From: Ipomoea triloba
Taxonomy: Eukaryota; Streptophyta; Magnoliopsida; Solanales; Convolvulaceae
DNA length: 64,000 bases
Reading direction: 5' to 3'
Assembly (NCBI RefSeq): GCF_003576645.1
Contig: NC_044918.1
Coordinates: 20,386,941-20,450,940, forward strand
Shown one piece after another: positions 1-13,176 of the stretch. The position numbers were made by a program, and so were the translations under genes. Positions within the stretch are counted from its first letter, which is position 1; each line of letters starts with the position of its first letter. The notes beneath the pieces were generated by a model, which saw nothing but the letters and a program-made list of their open reading frames with translations, was not told the DNA's origin and made no database searches.

Positions 1-2975
1 GGGGGGGGGGGGGAGGGTGACGCGAGAACATAGCGTGTGATACGAGTTCAAAAAATGTCTTCCGAGTAAAAATCTTGAAAGACATTTTTCACTAAAATGT
101 GTCACTTTTCCTTTGATCATAATGAATATTTTTTGTTGACATCATATCATTTTTGGTTGATAGTCCAACATTGAAAAATTTGAAAATAAATCAAGCTAAA
201 TACTCAATGCAAAGGACATAACTCAAGTTGACTAAATAATGAAAGAGTAATGCAACATTCCCCTCATGATTTTACCTTTGGGTCACACTTGTGTGAGATT
301 TTCTCACGAAATTTTATCTGTGAGATGGGTTGCGTCAGATTGCGTTAATAAGTAGATGTAATACTTATACTAGCAAATGTAATACTAATTGTGAATAAAT
401 TGTTTGTTACTTATAACAGAAAATGACATACTTTTGAGGACAATGTAATACTTTTTTAATCAAAATATTATATTTTTCCATTATAATTTCTATAAAATGT
501 GTTTTTTTTTAGCATATGCAATTAAACTATAAAAATACGAGAAGGTAACTTTATGAAAATTTGTATTTAGTAATTCCAATTTACCAACAAATGTAAATAA
601 ATAAAATATAATAAAGAATAAGCGTGCAATTTATACAACTAAAACTTTTTAAATTAAACTTTCAAAATTGACATGTCATGTTAGAATTATTATTATCATA
701 ATTGTTGTTGTGGTTGTTGTTGGTACTGGTAGATATTAAAATTTGCTAAAATTGCATCGAATTTCGAATTTGAAATAAAATTTTCAAATTTATAAACTAT
801 GTCCAAAACGATACCAATATTTTAAAAGTATCAAGTTGTTATATTTAAAAAAAAAAAAGTTAAAATTATCATAAACACAAACATAAAACGTTGAATTTTC
901 TTCACCAATACGCATTTAAGATTTAACGAAAATACACCCCTAAAGTTTTTAATAATAACATATTGAACCCCAGTTATTTTTAAAATTACACTATGACCTA
1001 GCTTTTGTTGTGCATTCCGTTTCATGCCCCAACACAAAATACATAGCCTTCATTCCCATTATTATGCACTTGGTAATCACTATTCACTACTAATTCCATT
1101 CTCTAATTGCGAGGACCACAAATCCACTATAAGCCTGTGGCATAGTCGAAATGCCTAGCTCTCTTTACACTCAAAAAGAGTAATTGTAGAGGGAGAAGGT
1201 TGCGACAAGAGCATTGGGAAGTGTGTGTGTGTATATATATATATAATGATTTTTTTACAAAATATTTGAAATAAAAATTTCCTAAAAAAAAGTTTGGTAA
1301 TTTTTAAGGTTTGCTAATTACTTTGCTCTAAAAAAGTTGAATTCCTAACTCCAAAGGTCACAACGCCCCGACCCGACAAAGCATATAGCAAGATGTAAAT
1401 CAGGGAACACAGAGGCTATACATTTGCTTACTGCGGACAAGGAGCTCCCCTCACTTTGAGAGGTTGTCCCCATATTGCCGCTGGTGAGACTCAATCCATG
1501 GTCTTTGCTTCCAAAGTTTGGTAATTACTTAATTAAACTAAAGTGTGCAACATTTACACTTTCCTCAAAACTAATTTGTTTTTCCTAAAAATATTAAATA
1601 TGTTGAAGCGTTAGTTTCTCAAACACTAAAAAATACTACTTTCGACGAATTTGATCAAAGGGAACACTTTTTGAAAATGTTGGTAAAAATTTGAGAGCTT
1701 TTTGGTTAGAGAGCAAAAAATAATTTTTTTTTTAATGAAAAAAATTTATAGCCAACACATGTACATATATAGAGTAGAGGTGGATGATCTTATCCATTTT
1801 TGTAAAGTATGGGCGCATTCGAGTTCAAACTTTCAAGTGCATTTCAAAATGTTCATTTTATATGTAAATTGTGTAAACTTGAGAGAAAGAGGTCTAGTAA
1901 TTAGTTTTAACTGTTGACATCTAAAATGGTTGTGAAATCGATAAATGAGCACAAAGACAAGCTTTAGCATGATACATTAGTATTATAGATTCAAAATATG
2001 ATAACTAAACTCGTATCTTAAAAGCACTTAATTGGCTGATTTCTCAAAGTGATGACTACATATATTTGAGTTAGCTTACTATTTATTGACATGTGAATCT
2101 TATATTGGGAATAGTGCATTATAACTTGTAAATAAACAAGAATTTTTTTCCAAGCACCTTGTGCTCAGATGGCATGTAGTGATTCTCCCATACGGGAGGT
2201 CTCAGCAGATTGAGAAAGTATGTATGAACATATACTATGATGTAATATGATCAGCTGTATTTAAAAAAAAAAAAGATTTTTAAAAAATCTTTCGGCATTA
2301 AATCATCTAATAAATTTGATCTCATGCCTTATTTAAATGAATAAAGATATAAAAATGATTTAGGGGTTGAATCATTATTGTTACTAAATGTATAATTGAT
2401 ATAATTAACTCATAAAATTTCCTTGTTTGCCTAAATGTGATTTTTCACATTCATATTGCTTTCTTGTGGTCTTGCCATTAGTAGGGGTCATTAATTCAAG
2501 TAGTGGCAATGGATATCTTTCCAAACTTTGAACTTCTTTAGCCATACTATAGATCTAGGGAGTAAAGTTATTAAAAATACTACAATGTCACTTATTAGAA
2601 ATTAAAAAAAAAAAAAAAAACCTCTCCAAAATTTTGAATTGTAAAAAAGTCTAAAATTATTTTTCTGAATAATACTGACTTTGTTACCACGTAGTATCGA
2701 CAAAATATCTAAAATTATTATATAAAAATTATTTTTTGTAATTAACGATGTAATTGAGGGTTGGAGTGTAATTACAAAAGTCGGAAGGGGTGAAGACGAA
2801 ATTATCCAAATTGTAATATACGTGCACGGACATCCGCACAAATACTGTTGTAGTAAACGCTTTCTCTCTCTAGAGTCTCAATCATATACTTGAAAACACA
2901 TTTCTTCTCTCCCCTTCAGTTTTCCTCTATTATCAGTTGAAGAAGAAAAACGAGAGCAGAGTTGTGGACACTAAT
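1..2975. other. Intergenic DNA upstream of the KNOX gene
   Basis: AT-rich sequence with no convincing gene. The first 12 bases are a G run, probably a contig edge. There are short homopolymers and a GT/TA microsatellite near 1219-1245. Two stretches look like worn SINE copies: one around 1340-1510, whose reverse complement has a B-box-like GGATTGAGTCTC, and one at 2150-2275, listed separately. The last 120 bases before the KNOX start are CT-rich (for example 2861-2880), as expected for a plant 5' UTR. Confidence 0.6.
2150..2275 (+). repeat. Degenerate tRNA-derived SINE
   Basis: The stretch contains 'cagatggcatgtagtgattc', then 'atacgggaggtctcag', then 'ttgagaaagtatgtatgaac', and ends in a 12-base A run. 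The same succession of words occurs in the better copy at 21118-21292. The A-box-like start, B-box-like middle and terminal A run match plant tRNA-derived SINEs. The B box is damaged. Confidence 0.45.
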
Positions 2976-5900
2976 ATGGCGTTTCAGGACCACTTCTCTC
3001 AGGAAATGGCTCTTCAGCAACAGCAACAGCAGCAAAACGCTGTCGTTTTGCACTCCATGCTCCCGGCCGATCACCACTCCTCCTCGCCCAAATCTCCGCC
3101 CTCCACGTGGCTCAACACCTCCCTCCTCCGCCAGCACAGCCACCACTTCTCCGCCCCCGCAGACGCCGCCGCCGCCGCCGCCGGCACCAGCTTCCTCCAT
3201 CTCCAGACCACAAACTCCGACTCCTCCACCTCCAACCACTGGCTCTCCCCCACCGGCGAGGGGCCGAAGAGCGACGCCGTTTCGGAGCCGATGAATAATA
3301 ACAACAACAACAACAGTAGCAACAATAACGCGAATAATAGTGAGGAGAGTAGCTGGGAGAGGGAGAAGTGCAAGGCGGACATTCTGAACCACCCGCTGTA
3401 CGATCAACTGCTGTCGGCGCACGTGTCGTGCCTCAGAATCGCCACGCCGGTCGACCAGCTCCCCAGGATCGACGCCCAGCTCGCCCAGTCCCAAAACGTC
3501 GTCGCTAAGTACTCCGTTCTCGGTCAAGGTCAACAGCCTCTCGACGACAAAGACCTTGATCAATTCATGGTAATTCTTCCTTTATTTTTCTTCTACAATT
3601 GTTTTTCCTTTACAACTCACTTCAGTTTTAGCTGAGACCTCTTAATATATAGGCTATTTTAAATGTGAATTTATAATCCTTCTTTTATTCATACGCGTTT
3701 TTGTTGTTTTCCTTGTATGGATTTAAAACCTAGCTGAGTTGTTGAATTTCTGGTTTATAGACTCATAAATTCACAATAAATGACCGAATGAGGTGCAAAG
3801 TTCAATTCTGTAAAAAGGCATGACAGTTATCTTTGTCAATATTGGTGTTATTTGTTTTTCGTTTAAGCATTGGATTAACTAGCCTTATTTAGATGCTTGT
3901 TCTTGTTCAATTGGTTGGTAGTTTAGTTTGCTAAATTTGTGTGAGACTTTGATTGTGGAGTACTCCTAAGTTAAGGTATGTCCTGAAATAGCATATGTCT
4001 ATTGAGATGGAATTAGCTTTTTAGTATAGTTTTACTTTTAATTTTAAACACCTAGAGGTGGTCTACATTCTACAAACATGAGCATGTCAATAATCTTTTA
4101 CCTTAACTGTAAGCATGCTTTGGTTCTTTCTGAAGTTGATGGTCCAGTATATTTGTGGTTTTTAGCAACAATTATGCAAAGGAAGATTTTCGTCTGTACA
4201 ACTGCTGGAATGACTGTATGGCTATTTAGATACTTCTTGTTACTTGGCACTTTTTATGGATTAAAGTTCCCTGCTTTTCATGGCCGCACCTTCATAGCTG
4301 AAGTATTGTTTTTTTTAGAATAGTACTTCATAAATGAATGCATCTTTGTTCAGAGAGGGAGATGAGAACAATGTTAGTGAAGGATAAGTTCCTAGGAATG
4401 TTCCTGGAGGAACATCAGTTTCCTAGTTAGTTTGCTTGTTCACTCAAAGGTTATTTCATGGGTCAAATTTTGTATTATTAGCTGGAACATCAGAAGTGTC
4501 GCATCATAAAAAGAATCTCGTAGGCCTCGGTCCACTAAGTATTGAAGCAAAACATTGGGAGTGCTTTGGAGAATCTCTTTCTTGATATAACAGTTCCCAC
4601 TTATTACTTGGCCTTGTCTTTGTTGTTCTGTGAAAGTTGTGCTTCTGGAATCAAATTATCTGCATATAATCATTTTGTCTAATGTTTCTAATATACAAAT
4701 GGCTAAGAAGCAGAGAATTTGTTATTTTTATTTTAACTTTTCAGGTAAAATATCTTTGAAGTGGCTTATTTAATGGATGATATTCTGACTCTGTTTAATA
4801 GAAATCTATTTTTTGTCAACTAGATTTACAAATCCATTAAATGAACAGAATCATAGGTTCAATAAAAGCCAGTGTTTGTAGAATAGTTTAATGGTATTGG
4901 CTTGATATTATTTGCAAGAGGTCTCAAGTTCAATTCCGCCACTTCCACCACCCAGAATATAATATAAAAAATAAAAAGAATCTCCATGAGGTTCTACTCT
5001 CTTATATCATTCATTTCCATGCATGTTATTCCTTATTTTAATTTATGATATCAATGAATTATACAGTCCCAATATAACAATATTTGCCTAATTATTTCTG
5101 CATTTAAATATTGATATTCATTCATTCATTGTTTTGCACATGAAACTTACCATATTCTCTTCTTTTTTGTTTCTTACTCTGATGCAGACACACTATGTTT
5201 TGTTGCTCTCATCATTTAAAGAACAACTGCAGCAACATGTCCGAGTTCATGCAATGGAAGCAGTCATGGCTTGTTGGGAACTTGAGCAGTCTCTACAGAG
5301 CTTAACAGGTGACAATCTCCCACTTTATATGCCCCCTTCCCACCTCCACTCCAAAGCCTCTCTTTCTTTTCCTTGAAAACCACAAGAAAATGAACTAATG
5401 TGTTGGTTTGAATTTTTGAGTTCATGTGAGGAAATTATATATGAGCAGAGAGCAGTTGATTTGAAAAAATTTGTCCACCTTTCTCCTATCTATCAATTTA
5501 TTTCTGATTGTCAAATGTTTCAAATGACAAATTCTCCTGCATTTATTTGCTTCTGTTTCTTTGATTTCTGCCCTTGCTTTCTTTATTCTAGGAAGAATTC
5601 TAGTTATGGTGCCCTTGCATCTCCTGTAATCTCCAAAGAAATAAATCAGAAATGGAAAAAATTGAACAGATTCTCTTTATAATTAGTGTACACTGCTCAT
5701 GATGCTTCATGTGTTTCTTTAATTAATAACATGCTCTTGGACCATGCAAGTCATATTCAACAGTTTGTTTAACATCCATCTACAATCATTTCCCTGATTT
5801 GTATGGACTCTGTTGTGATATAACTCTCATCAACATCCATGAACACATTGCTCCTGTGTTTTCCTTGTTTGTTCAATGCCTTTCCATATTTCCATAGCGA

Positions 5901-7014
5901 TCACTTATAGCTTCCTCTTTGTTGGGCTTTCTTAAGCATAGAAGAGAGCTAATTACCAGCTTCTATCTCTATAACTTGATACAGATGCCTATACATTGTA
6001 AGAATCCTGATAAATTCTTTTTTGTCCTGATAGACATTTGGCAAATTTTCCTGGTTTTCTGTGTTTCACTTTCATTAATGCATAAATTGACTTGTTATAT
6101 TATGATTTCCTTTTCCCACTCTTAAAGTTGTCAGTAGGCCTAGTGTTTGTGTTTAGCTTCTGAGTTGCTATGCAATCAAATTAAGTAGATAACCTCTATT
6201 TCCTCCTTTGCATGTGTAATATCTTGCTCAAAATTTATGTATAATCCTGTTAATTGTCAACAATTTTTGTTACAGGGGTGGCACCGGGTGAAGGTACAGG
6301 TGCAACAATGTCTGATGATGATGATGAGCAGGCTGATAGTGATGCTAACTTTTTTGACGGAGGTCTGGATGGATCAGACACCATGGGCTTTGGTCCTCTT
6401 GTGCCTACTGAAAGTGAGAGGTCTCTGATGGAGCGTGTGAGACAAGAATTGAAGCATGAGCTCAAACATGTAATAATATTGCATCCGTGATACTGGTATG
6501 CTGTTAATATCTTCATCTATGACATTAGTGAATTGTTGTTTTGTTTTCTAGGGTTACAAGGAAAAGATCGTGGACATCAGAGAGGAAATTTTACGCAAGC
6601 GAAGAGCCGGAAAGCTGCCTGGTGATACTACATCTGTCTTGAAAGCATGGTGGCAGTCACACTCAAAATGGCCATATCCAACGGTAGGAATATGCCCAAT
6701 TCTCCAAATCTTAAACTAGGCATTTACCCTCCCTAACTGCCTTCATTTCGCTAATAACCTCAGGAGGAAGACAAGGCAAGATTAGTACAGGAAACAGGCT
6801 TGCAACTAAAACAGATAAACAATTGGTTCATCAACCAAAGGAAAAGAAACTGGCACAGCAATCCTTCATCATCATCATCCCAGAAAAGCAAGCGCAAGAG
6901 GTAGGTTGCTATCCCTGTATCCCCTCGTTTTCTTAGCCACATTGTCTGTTGTAGATCTTGATGCTGAGTCGATTTTTGGTAAAGCGGTAGTGCAGGAGAA
7001 AAGATGAGCAGTGA
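2976..7014 (+). CDS. KNAT3: Class II KNOX homeodomain transcription factor (KNAT3/4/5 type)
   Basis: TALE-class homeodomain protein that binds DNA in the nucleus, usually with BELL partners. Class II members act in organ differentiation and secondary growth. I read six exons with GT/AG borders: 2976-3569, 5188-5308, 6276-6469, 6552-6683, 6764-6900 and 6996-7014, giving 398 residues. The start is the ATG before AFQDHFSQ; the frame is open upstream but only from a TTG. The N-terminus is low complexity, with a Gln run (14-20), an Ala run (64-69) and Asn runs (107-121). KNOX1 is about 131-172, KNOX2 about 190-238, ELK about 296-318. The TALE homeodomain (about 320-382) has the PYP insert at 344-346 and [10 protein letters not shown] at 368-377. 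Exon phases and sequence follow Arabidopsis KNAT3 as I remember it. The exact KNAT3/4/5 orthology is not proven. Exons 3-6 are repeated downstream, probably by assembly error. Confidence 0.93.
4870..4980 (+). repeat. Possible SINE remnant in KNOX intron 1
   Basis: The words 'tggtattggcttgatatt' and 'ggtctcaagttcaattcc' resemble a box A and box B pair about 30 bases apart, followed by an A-rich tail. The rest of the 1.6 kb intron 1 (3570-5187) and of intron 2 (5309-6275) shows nothing else I can name. Confidence 0.3.
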
Positions 7015-8203
7015 GCACTTCATCTGAGGGGCAGAAGTTGTATAGTGGCAATCCCATCATTATTCCCATTATCACAGTACACACATAGTTAGCACGTGAA
7101 ACGAGAATGGAGCTCTCTGAATTTGCCAAAGCAACTGGCGCACACACAAGTTTTGGCCACTAGACTGCCGGTGTGGGAGACTTATCAGATCCACTTAGAC
7201 TAGTTAGAATATGCTTTTGAATATAATGTGGCTTACATATTTAAGCAGCAGTGCATATTTTCTTACTTGGTTTTTTATTTTTATTTTTTTGGCGAGGTTC
7301 ATCAATGTTTAGCATCTATATAATGTCTATACTTCGATCTTACCAACGTATCAATGCTTTGTAAGTTTCACCTTTTAAATTTTTGTGAATATAAGTGGCT
7401 GTTGGTTATGGTTAGGATTTAGAATAGAAGTCAGAAGATGATATTTCTAGATGGCAACGTCAAGGTTTGTTTTAAATGAACAGCTTATTTATTAGCTAAG
7501 TTTTCAGTCCATAATTTTATTTTGAAATTCAAATTAAGGAATAATTTTTAGATTCACGTCCATTTTTAAATTTTTTTTTTTGTGCTTTTGATTAATAATT
7601 TAGAAATGTCTAGTTTTCTTTTAATTGATCGGTAGTAATTCATAATTTTAGATTTTTTTTAAAAAATAGCCTTCGCAAAGTCCAATTAAATTTAGACCAA
7701 TTACTAATATTCAAAACCACTAACATGTTAAGGGCAAATTATTCTGTTGACTCAGGTCAACCTTGCAAGGATGATTCGAGTTCAAAATACACAATTTATA
7801 TATTGAATGCTCACAGTTTACATATTGAATGCTCACAATTTATATATTGAATGCTTACAGTTTATAACTATGATATTCCAACTAAACACTACTTAATACT
7901 TTTCACTAAAAATATAATACTCCGTACTTGTTAACTCATAAAAAATTACAATTGTGCTTAAAAAATTACATATTTAAGATTGATTTCACCCGAGAAGATC
8001 TTACACAAATTTGTGTTATGAAAGATATTGATTTTCAAATGTTAGAACATCACCATCTGTGTATCAAGAAGGGATATTGTCAGGATTATTGCCATGGTGT
8101 TGAGAGAGAGGAGAGAGATTGGAAAAAATACTCCTGCAAATTAAGGGATCATAGTACAAATGCACAGTAAAATAGTCGGACTTTTTTTTTTTTTTTTTTT
8201 TTT
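6015..8203. repeat. Left copy of a 2.19 kb duplicated block (probable unmerged contig overlap)
   Basis: This block recurs at 8205-10393 with a constant offset of 2190 and no difference that I noticed until the terminal T run, where 8181 is C and 10371 is T. It covers KNOX exons 3-6, the 3' UTR and about 1.1 kb of downstream AT-rich DNA, including three short direct repeats 'tatattgaatgctcac' near 7797-7860. The left copy ends in a 22-base T run and then a single N. Confidence 0.85.
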
Positions 8204-8204
8204 N
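8204..8204. other. Assembly gap (single N)
   Basis: One N follows a long T run and directly precedes the second copy of the KNOX 3' half. A one-base gap between two near-identical blocks is what a scaffolder leaves when overlapping contigs are abutted instead of merged. Confidence 0.9.
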
Positions 8205-8465
8205 TTCTTTTTTGTCCTGATAGACATTTGGCAAATTTTCCTGGTTTTCTGTGTTTCACTTTCATTAATGCATAAATTGACTTGTTATATTATGATTTCC
8301 TTTTCCCACTCTTAAAGTTGTCAGTAGGCCTAGTGTTTGTGTTTAGCTTCTGAGTTGCTATGCAATCAAATTAAGTAGATAACCTCTATTTCCTCCTTTG
8401 CATGTGTAATATCTTGCTCAAAATTTATGTATAATCCTGTTAATTGTCAACAATTTTTGTTACAG

Positions 8466-9204
8466 GGGTGGCACCGGGTGAAGGTACAGGTGCAACAATG
8501 TCTGATGATGATGATGAGCAGGCTGATAGTGATGCTAACTTTTTTGACGGAGGTCTGGATGGATCAGACACCATGGGCTTTGGTCCTCTTGTGCCTACTG
8601 AAAGTGAGAGGTCTCTGATGGAGCGTGTGAGACAAGAATTGAAGCATGAGCTCAAACATGTAATAATATTGCATCCGTGATACTGGTATGCTGTTAATAT
8701 CTTCATCTATGACATTAGTGAATTGTTGTTTTGTTTTCTAGGGTTACAAGGAAAAGATCGTGGACATCAGAGAGGAAATTTTACGCAAGCGAAGAGCCGG
8801 AAAGCTGCCTGGTGATACTACATCTGTCTTGAAAGCATGGTGGCAGTCACACTCAAAATGGCCATATCCAACGGTAGGAATATGCCCAATTCTCCAAATC
8901 TTAAACTAGGCATTTACCCTCCCTAACTGCCTTCATTTCGCTAATAACCTCAGGAGGAAGACAAGGCAAGATTAGTACAGGAAACAGGCTTGCAACTAAA
9001 ACAGATAAACAATTGGTTCATCAACCAAAGGAAAAGAAACTGGCACAGCAATCCTTCATCATCATCATCCCAGAAAAGCAAGCGCAAGAGGTAGGTTGCT
9101 ATCCCTGTATCCCCTCGTTTTCTTAGCCACATTGTCTGTTGTAGATCTTGATGCTGAGTCGATTTTTGGTAAAGCGGTAGTGCAGGAGAAAAGATGAGCA
9201 GTGA
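8466..9204 (+). pseudogene. Second copy of KNOX exons 3-6 (artefactual or very recent duplicate)
   Basis: Exon copies lie at 8466-8659, 8742-8873, 8954-9090 and 9186-9204, each exactly 2190 bases after the real exon, with intact splice sites and stop. Exons 1 and 2 are missing and the copy starts inside intron 2, so it cannot make a KNOX protein by itself. Introns are identical as well as exons, which argues for an assembly artefact over an old gene duplication. Confidence 0.85.
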
Positions 9205-10393
9205 GCACTTCATCTGAGGGGCAGAAGTTGTATAGTGGCAATCCCATCATTATTCCCATTATCACAGTACACACATAGTTAGCACGTGAAACGAGAATGG
9301 AGCTCTCTGAATTTGCCAAAGCAACTGGCGCACACACAAGTTTTGGCCACTAGACTGCCGGTGTGGGAGACTTATCAGATCCACTTAGACTAGTTAGAAT
9401 ATGCTTTTGAATATAATGTGGCTTACATATTTAAGCAGCAGTGCATATTTTCTTACTTGGTTTTTTATTTTTATTTTTTTGGCGAGGTTCATCAATGTTT
9501 AGCATCTATATAATGTCTATACTTCGATCTTACCAACGTATCAATGCTTTGTAAGTTTCACCTTTTAAATTTTTGTGAATATAAGTGGCTGTTGGTTATG
9601 GTTAGGATTTAGAATAGAAGTCAGAAGATGATATTTCTAGATGGCAACGTCAAGGTTTGTTTTAAATGAACAGCTTATTTATTAGCTAAGTTTTCAGTCC
9701 ATAATTTTATTTTGAAATTCAAATTAAGGAATAATTTTTAGATTCACGTCCATTTTTAAATTTTTTTTTTTGTGCTTTTGATTAATAATTTAGAAATGTC
9801 TAGTTTTCTTTTAATTGATCGGTAGTAATTCATAATTTTAGATTTTTTTTAAAAAATAGCCTTCGCAAAGTCCAATTAAATTTAGACCAATTACTAATAT
9901 TCAAAACCACTAACATGTTAAGGGCAAATTATTCTGTTGACTCAGGTCAACCTTGCAAGGATGATTCGAGTTCAAAATACACAATTTATATATTGAATGC
10001 TCACAGTTTACATATTGAATGCTCACAATTTATATATTGAATGCTTACAGTTTATAACTATGATATTCCAACTAAACACTACTTAATACTTTTCACTAAA
10101 AATATAATACTCCGTACTTGTTAACTCATAAAAAATTACAATTGTGCTTAAAAAATTACATATTTAAGATTGATTTCACCCGAGAAGATCTTACACAAAT
10201 TTGTGTTATGAAAGATATTGATTTTCAAATGTTAGAACATCACCATCTGTGTATCAAGAAGGGATATTGTCAGGATTATTGCCATGGTGTTGAGAGAGAG
10301 GAGAGAGATTGGAAAAAATACTCCTGCAAATTAAGGGATCATAGTACAAATGCACAGTAAAATAGTCGGATTTTTTTTTTTTTTTTTTTTTTT

Positions 10394-10612
10394 AAAGATG
10401 GGCTGATGTGCGCGTTTTGCGCACAACAGCCGCCCATGCGGCGCGCCCGCATGAGCGTGACAGGCGCGCCTGTCACAAATTAAAGCTTTTTGATTTTTTT
10501 TAAAAAATTATATTTGTTTTATTTTTTATTCTTTCCCACCTCATTTTCTCTTTCCTAATCACACCTACAAAAACTCTTCAATTACCGTGAAAAAGCTCCA
10601 CTGATAAGGATG
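10394..10612. mobile_element. MITE-like element with GC-rich palindromes
   Basis: A sharply GC-rich 90 bases in AT-rich surroundings carries nested palindromes: 'tgcgcgttttgcgca' (10409-10423) and the perfect 18-mer 'tgacaggcgcgcctgtca' near 10458-10475. It runs on through AT-rich DNA to 'ccactgataaggatgctctta', a wording common at the ends of plant MITEs. I could not find a matching left terminus or target duplication; the left end may lie in the T run. Confidence 0.4.
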
Positions 10613-12140
10613 CTCTTAGGTATCAATTATTGTACTTGTTTATTAATTATAATTTATTGCATTGAATGGTAAACAATAATTGTAGAAATTTATATACCAA
10701 TTTGAAGTTTAATAATCCAATATAATTAAGCAAGTTAACTATAAATTATACTTAATCACTTTGCAAATAAAATAAAACTTACTGGAAAGAACAATCTCCT
10801 AGCTTATAAATTAAATATTACCAAAAAGAAAAAACTCTAGCTCCTCACTCATAAAATAAAAAATATCATGCAGAAATGAGATTTATCAAATGTATACATT
10901 GATTAGGGTTTTCCTCGTTATCAAAATAACTAAATAAATAATTTGATATGTTACTATAGCGGTTCAGAATAAATTAAGGATGTTAGATAGTTAGAAGATT
11001 CCTCCTCTACCTGCAAGTTGGAAGCACAAAAAAGGGAATCATCACATCTCATCTCATCTCTGCGTTACTTCAACACCCCTAATACTAATATTTTGATTGA
11101 AATAAAGATGATTGGGTCAATAGAACCTTCTATCCTGCAAAACTCCATGTTTCATTTTCTTTTAAAAATACTTTCTAAGATGTCACCAATTTGCTTACTT
11201 CTTCCCCATATATACATACACGCAATGTTACTTTTACAATTTATATTAAATTTTAGAGTTTTTGTAATTGATTAATATGTATTCAATAATGCTTGATATA
11301 ATTATATATGCTAGTTTTTTTTATGTTACCGAATATTATCAATAAGGGTTTTGATAATGTCTAGTACAATTAAATAAATCATATATTTTTGTACCAAGTA
11401 ATATCATGATTGAAAAATTCATATATATATATATATATATAATTGGCGTATAAAATTGTACACTACAACATCTTGCAATGTCGTGCTTACAAAGTCGTAT
11501 CTCCTGTTTTGTTAGTTAGAAGTATATAAGAGGGAGAATAAAACTCATAAAGTATAAAGTACAATTTTACAAAACACACATTATAATGCACACTTAAACT
11601 TTTTTACTTTATAGAGATAAGTTGATCAATTTATAAATATTTAATAAATATGAGAATTATAAGACCAAAAAAAAAATGCTATTTTGATTTACTAGAGAAT
11701 CCTACCACTACTATTCAAATGTGTGCACTAGATGAACTTACTTTGTGGTACTAGTAAGCAAATGACCACATACAACAAAATACATCAGCTTAACTTGTTT
11801 ATATCTGACTTCACTTAAACTATGAAAGTTAATAAGTAAATTATACCACTAATAAATAGTATTTCTATATTATTCTAATTAAAAATCACATAGATTGAAA
11901 TTTTTATTTATTTGTAATAAAAAATCATATATATGTGTTTGGGTCAAAGTATAATGTAGTGTAGAGAGAAGAAGGTTCTTGGAGCATCTTTGTAAGCAGT
12001 GAGCAGGAAACAGCTGTCAAAGAAGGCGGCTGCTATCTCTTTCCCATTTGCGGGCCGCCGGCGACATATCTATCCAAATGTCTTTTTCCTCTATTTTCAA
12101 ATACAATAAGGGGGGAATTCAAAAAAAAAAAAAAAAATAC
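10613..12140. other. Intergenic, no gene seen
   Basis: AT-rich DNA with a TA microsatellite at about 11421-11441 and short A runs. Open frames here are short and lack any recognisable protein features. Confidence 0.6.
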
Positions 12141-12143
12141 AAT

Positions 12144-12562
12144 AAGGGGGTGTTTCATGTTTGGCTGGATGAATTTTTTTTTTTAAAGGAAAAATTTTTC
12201 TTAGAAGTTGAGAAAAATACTGGTCTTTTGTTGTTGTTTGATTCATGGAATTTATTTTTAATTTTTAATGGAAAATGAATTCCTCACATTTAAAGAAAAC
12301 AAAATTTGAGATAGGACATGATATTTTGTTTTTGGTAGTAAGTGGGAAGAAAAAATGAACTAACATGACTATTTTGCCCTTGTTATTTATTCTTATTTTT
12401 TATTACCATTATTATTGTGTAGGGGCATATATGCTTTTATATTCATTATTACTTACAATTTCAAATCCAACCAAACAATAGAATCAATCTAGTAAATGCT
12501 TTTTAATATAATTTCAATTCTATTTCCCTCAAATATTTTCCGTGAACCAAACGGGCCTAATA
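12144..12562. mobile_element. Probable MITE ('gtttggctgg ... aaccaaacgggcc' ends)
   Basis: The left side reads 'gggggtgtttcatgtttgg' and the right side 'gtgaaccaaacgggccta', which are imperfect inverted matches of the common plant MITE wording. The interior is AT-rich. No clear target-site duplication is visible, so the borders are approximate. Confidence 0.4.
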
Positions 12563-12663
12563 CTATAAGATTTCATGAAATCAATGTGCGAGGCTGGACC
12601 CATAATATGCTGGCAAATTTTATTGTGGACCACAGTCCATATAGTAACGTGGTCTATGAAATA

Positions 12664-13176
12664 AGTATCATTTTAATTACACTTCAGTTTCATTTGATAA
12701 TATTGCTCTATCTTTTAGTTTCATTTTTCACACACCCACCAATTTTATTATAGTAATATCAAAGTATCATTTTAATTCTACTACAGTTTCATTTGATAAT
12801 ATACATTATTGTATGAGCTCTATTTTGTAGTTTCATTTTTTCACACACATTAGTTTAATTATAATAATGCTACAGTATTATTTTAATTGCACTCCACGTT
12901 CATTTGACAATATATGTTATTGTATGGCTCTAGATTTTAGTTTCATTTTTCACACGTTATTGTATGGCTCTGAATTTTAGTTTCATTTTTCACACACAGT
13001 AATTTCATTTTAATAACACTAAAGTATCATTTTAATTATATACTACAATTTCATTTAACAATATACATTGTTAATTGAATGATTTCTATTTTTTAGTTTC
13101 ATTTTTCACACACAGTAGTTTCATTTTAGCAACACTAAAATATCATTTTTATTATACTATAGTTTCATTTGATAGC
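12664..13176. repeat. Tandem repeat, about 110-120 bp units, 4-5 copies
   Basis: Each unit contains 'agtatcattttaatt', 'cagtttcatttgataatat', 'tagtttcatttttcacacac' and then 'taatt/cattttaataacac'. Units start near 12666, 12764, 12869, 13021 and 13140. The third unit has an internal repeat of 'ttattgtatggctct...tttcatttttcacac'. The units have diverged by substitutions and small indels, so the array is not recent. Confidence 0.75.

Noticed and set aside
2916..3563. 215-residue minus-strand open frame opposite KNOX exon 1
   Set aside because: It mirrors a GC-rich exon; Val/Gly-rich translation without domain features is a shadow of the KNOX coding strand.
8444..9204. A second, truncated KNOX gene
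   Set aside because: Exons, introns and flank are identical at a constant offset beside a single N. Assembly duplication explains it better than a gene copy.
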